Source: Lentisphaeria bacterium
Lineage (GTDB): Bacteria; Verrucomicrobiota; Lentisphaeria; Victivallales; UBA1829
Assembly (NCBI GenBank): GCA_017456805.1
Contig: JAFTIQ010000080.1
Span: 1-13,005 of the forward strand
Direction of reading: 5' to 3'
Length of the DNA stretch: 13,005 nucleotides
A program made the position numbers and the translations under genes. The notes beneath the pieces are model-generated. The model was not told where the DNA came from. It ran no database searches and saw only the letters and a list, made by a program, of their open reading frames with translations. Shown piece after piece: positions 7,470-13,005 of the stretch; positions within the stretch are counted from its first letter, which is position 1; the number at the start of each line of letters is the position of its first letter.

Positions 7470-8240
7470 ATGAAGCTGATTTTTACGATTCTTGCTGTGA
7501 TGGCTGCGGTGACACTTTCCGCCCGCCAGACTGTGAAACTGACCGGGCAGAAGGAAGTTCTGACGGTTCAGAAACTGACTGTCAATGCCGATGGCTCTCT
7601 TTCTTATGTACTGAACGGTGCTCAGAAGACTGCTCCTGCAAACACTTATGATTACGCCCGGATCCCGAAGCCCCGGGAAATCACAGAAGCGGAAAAAGTT
7701 CTTCAGAGCAAGGATTACATCAAAGCGGAAAAACTGTTTCAGATCGCGTTTGAAAAATATCGGCTTCTCGGCTGGGGGATCTACTGTATCACCAGAAGAG
7801 CTGAAGCCTTGGACGGGGCAAAACGCCTGAAAGATGCTTTGGCGTTTCTGGAACAGCTGAAGGGATATACTTCTCTTGATCCGGAAGTCAGAAACGATGT
7901 CCTGAAAGCAAAAATGCTTTATGTAGATCTGCTCATGAAATCCGGAGATTTGACAAATGCGGGAATCATCGCGGAATCATTGCTTTCTGAAAAAAGCGAT
8001 GATGCCGTGTTCTTTGCTCTGGAACGGAAGGGGGATATCGCTCTCAAGAAAAAAGAGAAAAAAACAGCAGTCAGAAATTATTTTCAGGCGATTTTTCTGA
8101 TCCCCGGTCACCCGAAACGTCCGGAAGTCCTTTATAAAACGATTGTGCTGTTGAAGGAAATGAAGGATAAACGTTGGGAAAAATTAGCTGAAATTTTGAA
8201 AAAACAGCATCCGGATTCCCAGTTTGCAAAAAAGATTTAA
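7470..8240 (+). CDS. Exported TPR-like protein of unknown function
   Basis: I do not recognise a named family. The 256-residue protein begins with a clear Sec signal peptide (about 1-18, lysine then a hydrophobic run, cleavage near SA-RQ), so it should be periplasmic or envelope-bound. Residues 20-60 look beta-rich with Thr and Val repeats. From about 71 onward the sequence is helical with tetratricopeptide-like spacing, for example a segment around 72-97 with repeated A-x-K-x-F and a similar one around 182-210 (GDIALKKKEK followed by AVRNYFQAIFLIPGHP). Such repeats usually mediate protein contacts. It starts 14 bases after phosphofructokinase and ends 18 bases before the Na/Pi transporter gene, so an envelope partner role for the transporter is possible, but this is only inferred from position. 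An ATG two codons earlier (7464) has poor ribosome-site spacing. Confidence 0.82.
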   Translation: MKLIFTILAVMAAVTLSARQTVKLTGQKEVLTVQKLTVNADGSLSYVLNGAQKTAPANTYDYARIPKPREITEAEKVLQSKDYIKAEKLFQIAFEKYRLLGWGIYCITRRAEALDGAKRLKDALAFLEQLKGYTSLDPEVRNDVLKAKMLYVDLLMKSGDLTNAGIIAESLLSEKSDDAVFFALERKGDIALKKKEKKTAVRNYFQAIFLIPGHPKRPEVLYKTIVLLKEMKDKRWEKLAEILKKQHPDSQFAKKI

Positions 8241-8258
8241 AAATGGAAGGGAGTTTTC

Positions 8259-10865
8259 ATGAAAACAATGATCAGCCGCATTTCTGTACTATTATTTGCG
8301 GTAATATTATTTCTCGGCACAGGCTGCGGAGAAAATAATACAAATACAAAAGTTGCGGCAATGAAAATTGTTCAGGGAACGGATCAGATGACCCTTCCCG
8401 GAGAAGAGTTTGCTCAGGAAGTGATCATTGAATTGCTGAGTGCTCCCGGAACGAGTATTTTCGGAGGGGAAAGCAAACCCACACCGGTGGAGGGAAAAAC
8501 CGTAAAAGTCGTACCTGCTCCTGGAAGCGGTTTGGAGATTCTGGAGCCTCAGCTCACAAGCAATGCCGGCGGGGCGGTTTCCTTTAAAGTAAAGGCAGGT
8601 TCTCTCATTGGAGATAAGTATCTTACCGTGGTGCTTGAAGACGATGATGAGATCCGGAAGGAGATCCGTTTTATTGTCGGAGCAAAACTCCAGGGCGGTA
8701 AACAGGAAGGTCATGCGGGAAAAACAACATCCAATCCACTGTCACTGACTCTTGTTGGCGCAGATGGAAAACCCGCGGTCGGAGTTCCGGTTTATTTTTC
8801 CGTTTCAGACAGCCCGGAACGGAAGAATTCCGCTTCTGTGACTCCTGTTGTAAAAACCAATGCTCAAGGGGTTGCTGAAACCGATGTGAAACTGGGAAAA
8901 TCCACCGGGGTTTATACTATCGGTGTGGAAGTGGCAGATCCTTCAAGTGGATATTACATCCGGAATCATAAAGTCAGAATATTGGGAATTGATGTCGTCT
9001 CTGTTGTGCTGACTCTTGTTGGCGGATTGGCGTTCTTCCTTTTCGGAATGAAGCTGATGGGGGACGGTTTGCTCAAGATCGCCGGAGAAAATATGAAGAA
9101 AATCCTTCAGTTTTTCTCCAAGCGGACAACGATTGCTGTTCTTGCAGGAACGGTTGTGACGGCGATCATTCAGTCCTCCAGTGCGACGACTGTCATGGTG
9201 ATCGGTTTTATCAACGCGGGTCTTCTGACGCTTCGCCAGTCCATCGGATTGATTTTCGGAGCGAATATCGGTACGACTGTTACCGGACAGCTTGTTGCGT
9301 TTGACCTTGCTGCATTGGCGCTGCCTTCTGTTGCCATCGGTTTTCTTGTGATGCTGGCAAAGAAGCGGATCATCAAGGGCTGGGGCGAAACGATTCTCGG
9401 ATTCGGATTGCTCTTTTTCGGAATGACTCTGATGAGCAGCGAAATGAAGCTTCTTGGAGAATTTCCCTCCTTTGTCAATCTGTTCCAAACCTTTGACTGT
9501 GCGCCTGCAGCTCCCGGAGAAACGATGCCGGTGGGAGCTGTGATCGGAACAATTCTTATTGCTGCGATCGCAACCTTTGTGATCCAATCCAGTTCTGCTG
9601 CGATCGGGATCATCATTGCTCTTTCTGCCGGAGGATTGATCAATTTCTATACGGCAGTCCCTCTGCTTCTCGGAACGAATATCGGTACAACGATCACAGC
9701 GTTTCTGGCGGCATTGACAGCCAACCGGGTTGCAAAGCAGGCTGCTTTGGCACACATGCTTTTCAACTGTATCGGAGCACTGATCATGTTTATTCTGTTC
9801 TATATTCCTTATGGACCGGAACGGATCCCCTGCTTCCTTTACTTTATCAACTGGATCACTCCCGGCGATGCGTTTGCGGCTCATCCCCAGAATATTGAGC
9901 GGAATATCGCTATGGCGCACACCTTCTTCAATGTCTTTGCAGTGATCCTGCTGACACCCTTTGCCGGCACATTTACAAAGCTGTGTGAAAAGCTTCTGCC
10001 GCTGCGGGAACCTGTCAAGATCCAGGAACTGGAACCCCATCTGCTGAAAACGCCGTCCATCGCAATCGAACAGGTTGTCAACGTGCTGCGCGGTATGGTG
10101 CAGGATGCCTGGAAAATGGTGGATCAGGCTGTCAATGAACATTTTATCAAAGGAGATACCAACAGCGAGGCCTTTGAGGAACTGGATAAGCAGGAAGAAA
10201 AAATTGACGAATTGCAGGCGGAGCTCACCAATTATCTGGTGCGGATCACACGCCGTCCTCTGACGCATCATCAGTCTGCAATTATTCCTCTGCTCATGCA
10301 CTGTACCAACGATGCTGAACGGATCGCGGACCATACGGAAAATATCCTGAAGCTGACCAAGCGTCTTCAGAAAACAGGACACAAACTTTCCGATGTTGCG
10401 GTTCATGACTTGAACAAGCTGTGGTCCGTTCTGGATGCTCAGGCAAACAGTGTGACCCTGGCATTGGCATCTTCTTCCGATAAAGGCAATGTTCATGATG
10501 CATTGGAAAGCGAAAAGAAAGTCAACAAGCTTGCCAAAAAATATGAAAAGAACTACACCCGGAAGAAAGATTTCTCTGATCTGATGGCGGATATCGATGA
10601 AGAAGAGTTCGAAGTTCCCGTCCTCAATGATGATGAATCTATTGAAGTTTCTACGGAAGCGCTCAAGAATGAGCGCGAGATCAACCAGCTGGCACGCCAG
10701 TATGAAAAAGATCATGTGAAACGCCGCGATGCCGGAAAATGCGCTGTGGAATCCAATGTGATCTTTGTGGAAATGCTCTGGGAACTGGAAAAACTCGGGG
10801 ATCACCTTGCCAATATCGCAATGCGTACACCGAAGATCCAGGAACACTATGTGGAAATGAATTAA
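8259..10865 (+). CDS. Na/Pi cotransporter with N-terminal Ig-like domains and C-terminal PhoU domain
   Basis: Predicted sodium-coupled phosphate transporter (NptA/SLC34-like), 868 residues, far longer than the 500-600 usual in bacteria. Order: signal peptide with a lipobox-like end (LGTGC, C23; -3 is Gly, so lipidation is uncertain); about 220 extracytoplasmic residues with two Ig-like folds, the second (about 158-240) showing the Big-1 pattern GADGKPAVGVPV and TNAQGVAETDV; membrane domain (about 245-575) with the two inverted Na/Pi repeats, QSSSATT (305-311) with GANIGTT (334-340), and QSSSAA (443-448) with GTNIGTT (472-478); cytosolic PhoU-like helical domain (about 600-868). Part of the PhoU domain is duplicated (748-771 and 801-824) around an acidic linker. 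Codons 11-18 of the signal peptide include CTA, TTA, ATA and TTA, rare elsewhere in the gene. AAGGGAG lies five bases before the ATG. The exported TPR protein gene precedes it and a Nudix gene follows after 3 bases. Confidence 0.93.
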   Translation: MKTMISRISVLLFAVILFLGTGCGENNTNTKVAAMKIVQGTDQMTLPGEEFAQEVIIELLSAPGTSIFGGESKPTPVEGKTVKVVPAPGSGLEILEPQLTSNAGGAVSFKVKAGSLIGDKYLTVVLEDDDEIRKEIRFIVGAKLQGGKQEGHAGKTTSNPLSLTLVGADGKPAVGVPVYFSVSDSPERKNSASVTPVVKTNAQGVAETDVKLGKSTGVYTIGVEVADPSSGYYIRNHKVRILGIDVVSVVLTLVGGLAFFLFGMKLMGDGLLKIAGENMKKILQFFSKRTTIAVLAGTVVTAIIQSSSATTVMVIGFINAGLLTLRQSIGLIFGANIGTTVTGQLVAFDLAALALPSVAIGFLVMLAKKRIIKGWGETILGFGLLFFGMTLMSSEMKLLGEFPSFVNLFQTFDCAPAAPGETMPVGAVIGTILIAAIATFVIQSSSAAIGIIIALSAGGLINFYTAVPLLLGTNIGTTITAFLAALTANRVAKQAALAHMLFNCIGALIMFILFYIPYGPERIPCFLYFINWITPGDAFAAHPQNIERNIAMAHTFFNVFAVILLTPFAGTFTKLCEKLLPLREPVKIQELEPHLLKTPSIAIEQVVNVLRGMVQDAWKMVDQAVNEHFIKGDTNSEAFEELDKQEEKIDELQAELTNYLVRITRRPLTHHQSAIIPLLMHCTNDAERIADHTENILKLTKRLQKTGHKLSDVAVHDLNKLWSVLDAQANSVTLALASSSDKGNVHDALESEKKVNKLAKKYEKNYTRKKDFSDLMADIDEEEFEVPVLNDDESIEVSTEALKNEREINQLARQYEKDHVKRRDAGKCAVESNVIFVEMLWELEKLGDHLANIAMRTPKIQEHYVEMN
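10500..10730 (+). repeat. Internal duplication within the PhoU-like domain of the Na/Pi transporter
   Basis: Residues 748-771 (10500-10571) and 801-824 (10659-10730) align without gaps: both start with A-L, share E-x3-N-x-L-A and YEK, and end in a basic cluster followed by D; 10 of 24 positions are identical and most others are conservative. Between them lies a 29-residue stretch very rich in Asp and Glu. The second copy is at the usual place for this helix in PhoU, so the first is probably the extra one. The DNA copies have diverged, so the duplication is old. Confidence 0.6.
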
Positions 10866-10868
10866 GCC

Positions 10869-11429
10869 ATGAGCACGTCGGATCAATGGAAATCAATCGG
10901 GGAACGGAAAGAGATCTTCCGGACCCCGATCTTTGCTGTCTGTTCGGAGCGGTTTCAATGTGCCCGGACAGATGCAGAAATCGATTTTATCACTCTTTCT
11001 TCCTGGAACTGGGTCAATGTGATCGCCCGGACAGAGGAAGGGAAAATCCTTTTGATCCGCCAGTTCCGCCCCGGAACGATGCAGGAGGAAATTGAAATTC
11101 CCGGAGGGTGTATCGATCCCTCCGATCCCTCGCCGGAGGCGGCGGGAGCCAGAGAGCTTCTGGAAGAAACCGGTTATGCCGGAAAGAATCCCCGGATCAT
11201 CGGAACAGTTTCACCCAATCCGGCGATCCAGGGCAACTGTTGTTTTACCGTTTTTATTGATCATGCCAAAAAAGTTTCTGCTCCGTTGATGGAAGCAACG
11301 GAGTGTATTGAGACGGAAGAGGTGTCTCAGGAAGAGCTTCAGCGAATGATCTCCACCGGGGAGATCCGGCACGGCCTTGTGCTGAATGCACTGTTTTTCT
11401 ATTTTCTGAGTCAGGGACAGAATGTCTGA
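10869..11429 (+). CDS. Nudix hydrolase, ADP-ribose pyrophosphatase-like
   Basis: Likely hydrolyses a nucleoside diphosphate linked to another group, such as ADP-ribose or an ADP- or UDP-sugar; cytosolic, 186 residues, usual for the family. The N-terminal WKSIGERKEIFRTPIFAV stretch (7-24) and WNWVNVIARTEEGKILLIRQ (47-66) match ADP-ribose/ADP-sugar pyrophosphatases. The Nudix box runs from G79-G80 to Y103; its core RELLEETGY (95-103) with the metal-binding glutamates is complete, but the first half has one extra residue and lacks the usual Glu seven residues before the Arg. Only three bases separate it from the transporter stop and there is no strong ribosome site, so translation is probably coupled. 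It is the last gene of the run and converges on the alpha/beta hydrolase gene with 6 bases between stops. The substrate is not decided by the sequence. Confidence 0.9.
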   Translation: MSTSDQWKSIGERKEIFRTPIFAVCSERFQCARTDAEIDFITLSSWNWVNVIARTEEGKILLIRQFRPGTMQEEIEIPGGCIDPSDPSPEAAGARELLEETGYAGKNPRIIGTVSPNPAIQGNCCFTVFIDHAKKVSAPLMEATECIETEEVSQEELQRMISTGEIRHGLVLNALFFYFLSQGQNV

Positions 11430-11435
11430 ACTTGC

Positions 11436-12149
11436 TCAGCAGTAAGCTGTCATGAAATCCACGATCGGAGCTGTATCATCCAGTCCATGTGGATGATGTG
11501 CCCATGCGTTGCGGGCAATGATTTCCACTTTTCCGCTGCCGTTCTGACGTTCCAGCCGGGCAGTGAGCATTTCACAGTTGTATTCCGGCAGAACCGTAGT
11601 ATCTGCCTTCCCATAGATGAGAAGGATCGGGCAGTCTTTCAGTTTATGAGCAAGATTGATGGGCAGTCCCGGCAGATCGAAATAATCGGCGGCATATTTC
11701 AATTGATAGTCTTCGACCACCAGATCAGCATGGAAAAACTTATGGAAACTGCATAAGGGCGCATCCAGATAGATACATGCGGTTTTTTCCGGGTGGAATG
11801 CGGCAAAGCGGCAGGAGTAAAGTCCGCCGAAACTCAATCCGATCAATCCGCATTTTTTGGAGAATCCGTACTGTTTGACGAGATGATCATGGAATGCTGC
11901 AAAGGCTTTCTGATCTTCATCGTTTCCGTGTCCGAGCGCCTTGAGATGGACGTGATGGAATCCTTTTTTCAGCAGATCCGGAACGCCTGTTCTGGGGACG
12001 AATGCGTTTGGCCATTCCATGCACCATGTCCATGGGGTGCCGGGAGCGGCGGTTTCCGGTTCCACGATCCACGCTTCCCGTCCCTGGAAATCGAATATAT
12101 GACGTTTGAAACCGTTCCAAATATCTGTTGCGGCATTTTCAATATGCAT
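11436..12149 (-). CDS. Alpha/beta hydrolase, esterase-like
   Basis: A 237-residue alpha/beta hydrolase without signal peptide or membrane segment. The nucleophile elbow is GLSFG (104-108, S106). The acid is probably D183 in the strand-and-loop motif LIYGKADTTV (177-186). The histidine is in the HHPHG segment (218-222), most likely H221. An aromatic and proline-rich segment near 36-48 (PGTPWTWCMEWPN) resembles bacterial esterases often found near polysaccharide-degradation genes, but nothing in this neighbourhood supports a carbohydrate role. Substrate unknown. AAGGAG seven bases before the ATG lies inside the end of mtaB, and only one base separates the mtaB stop from this start, so the pair is co-transcribed and probably translationally coupled. 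Confidence 0.88.
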   Translation of the reverse strand: MHIENAATDIWNGFKRHIFDFQGREAWIVEPETAAPGTPWTWCMEWPNAFVPRTGVPDLLKKGFHHVHLKALGHGNDEDQKAFAAFHDHLVKQYGFSKKCGLIGLSFGGLYSCRFAAFHPEKTACIYLDAPLCSFHKFFHADLVVEDYQLKYAADYFDLPGLPINLAHKLKDCPILLIYGKADTTVLPEYNCEMLTARLERQNGSGKVEIIARNAWAHHPHGLDDTAPIVDFMTAYC

Positions 12150-12150
12150 T

Positions 12151-13005
12151 TTATTCTCCTTTTTCCCTGATCAGTTTTCCTTCCGCGATTTCCTGATCTG
12201 TGTTGGTGATTTTGATTCTGGAGAGACCTGTTCCGGGGGCTTTGACGCGGATATAGTTTCCGGTCCATCCGATTCCATCCTGTTCCGGCAGGAAGGTTTG
12301 TTCTGTTTCCAGAAGAGAACCCCGGAATTCCTCTGCGAAGATCTCTTTGAGTTTGTTCAATTTCTCCGCTCTTATTCCGGCAAGATTGTTTGGAACGCAG
12401 GGCCTCATAGTATAAGCGGCTGTTCCTTTCCGCGGGGAGAAGGGGAAAATATGAATGTTGGCGAACCGGATTTTTTCAACAAACGCCACGGTTTCCTCAA
12501 AAGTCTCTTCTGTTTCTCCCGGGAAGCCGGTGATGATATCGGTTCCGATATGAATGTGGGGAACCTTTTCTCTGGCATACTGCACATATTCTGCATATTC
12601 TTCCGTCAGGCAATGCCGGTTCATCCGTTTCAGGATTGTATCGGATCCGTTTTGCAGGGAAGGATGCAGGAATTCGCAGAGTTTTCCATTGGCTTTTGCC
12701 ATGACATCCACGATTTTTTTCAGCATTGGTCCCGGCTCAGTGGAACCGATCCGGATCCGGTAATTTCCCTCTGTTTCCAGCATCCGTTCCAGCAGGTCAT
12801 TGAGTCTGGCACCCCGGCAGTTGTAGGTGCAGGTGTTGATCCCTGTCAGAACGATCTCCTGAAACCCGAGAGACACCAGATGCCGGAAATCCTTCAGGGT
12901 CTCCTCCAGATCCCGGGAACGTTCCCGTCCCCGTTTATAGGGAATGATACAGTAGGCGCAGAAGTTATTGCAGCCTTCCTGGATTTTCAGATTTGCCCGT
13001 GTCCG
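12151..13005 (-). CDS. mtaB: tRNA t6A37 methylthiotransferase MtaB (5' end cut off)
   Basis: Radical-SAM enzyme that adds a methylthio group to N6-threonylcarbamoyladenosine at tRNA position 37. The frame stays open to base 13005, so the gene begins beyond the right edge and the N-terminal UPF0004 domain is missing here. The visible 284 residues begin just before the 4Fe-4S motif CNNFCAYC (C12, C16, C19 of the visible part), followed by IIPYKRGRERSR, the EIVLTGIN block, LQNGSD, and GTDIITGFPGET, all typical of methylthiotransferases. IIPYKRGRERSR and the FPFSPRKGT stretch point to MtaB rather than MiaB or RimO. The short C-terminal end (about the last 45 residues) looks like a TRAM-type RNA-binding region. 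A GTG at 12876-12874 is internal and not the start, because the cluster cysteines lie upstream of it. The alpha/beta hydrolase gene follows after one base. Confidence 0.9.
   Translation of the reverse strand, partial: RTRANLKIQEGCNNFCAYCIIPYKRGRERSRDLEETLKDFRHLVSLGFQEIVLTGINTCTYNCRGARLNDLLERMLETEGNYRIRIGSTEPGPMLKKIVDVMAKANGKLCEFLHPSLQNGSDTILKRMNRHCLTEEYAEYVQYAREKVPHIHIGTDIITGFPGETEETFEETVAFVEKIRFANIHIFPFSPRKGTAAYTMRPCVPNNLAGIRAEKLNKLKEIFAEEFRGSLLETEQTFLPEQDGIGWTGNYIRVKAPGTGLSRIKITNTDQEIAEGKLIREKGE

Noticed and set aside
8943..10886. 647-codon open frame on the minus strand opposite the Na/Pi transporter
   Set aside because: It is in codon register with the transporter gene, reads as Cys-, His- and Arg-rich sequence without family motifs, and is explained by absence of TTA, CTA and TCA sense codons.
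11406..11439. Small inverted repeats (CTGAG/CTCAG, GACA/TGTC) at the convergent Nudix/alpha-beta hydrolase ends
   Set aside because: Stems are short or bulged and no T-run follows on either strand, so I do not call a terminator.
12874..12876. GTG as the start of mtaB
   Set aside because: The frame continues upstream to the window edge and the three radical-SAM cysteines lie before this codon.

Overview
The window (about 49-50% GC by eye) looks like a chromosomal segment of a Gram-negative bacterium. My best guess is the Planctomycetes-Verrucomicrobia-Lentisphaerae side of the tree. The hints are a eukaryote-like Ser/Thr kinase with a DWG instead of a DFG motif, a long (529 aa) glucose-6-phosphate isomerase of the cyanobacterial/chlamydial kind, a plant/trypanosome-like phosphofructokinase, and a polytopic Na/Pi transporter with a signal peptide and extracytoplasmic Ig-like domains. 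This placement is inference, without any database search. There are no tRNA or rRNA genes, insertion sequences, phage genes or CRISPR arrays. Coding density is very high; the only sizeable gap is the 202-base divergent region at 3908-4109.

Layout. (1) 1-1281, plus strand: the 3' part of a multi-pass membrane protein, possibly a GT-C-type glycosyltransferase, cut by the left edge. (2) 1284-3907, minus strand: pgi followed 11 bases later by a Ser/Thr protein kinase; the kinase converges on gene 1 with only 2 bases between the stop codons. A good sigma70-type promoter (TTGAAA, 17 bases, TATATT) lies in front of pgi. (3) 4110-11429, plus strand: six genes in one tight run, with gaps of 3 to 18 bases: M20 amidohydrolase, S4-domain pseudouridine synthase, phosphofructokinase, exported TPR-like protein, Na/Pi cotransporter with Ig-like and PhoU domains, and Nudix hydrolase. 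This is very probably one operon. (4) 11436-13005, minus strand: mtaB (cut by the right edge) followed 1 base later by an alpha/beta hydrolase.

How the genes may work together. Pgi and Pfk are consecutive glycolytic enzymes encoded divergently around one regulatory region, and a protein kinase is co-transcribed with pgi. Phosphorylation of central metabolism is therefore a testable idea but is not shown by the sequence. The transporter, with its own PhoU domain and an exported partner gene just upstream, looks like a phosphate-handling module inside a metabolic operon. MtaB and the pseudouridine synthase are RNA-modification housekeeping genes. I see no complete, obviously new defence or mobile system. 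The most unusual items are the domain architecture of the Na/Pi transporter, the duplicated segment in its PhoU domain, and the divergent non-RD kinase.
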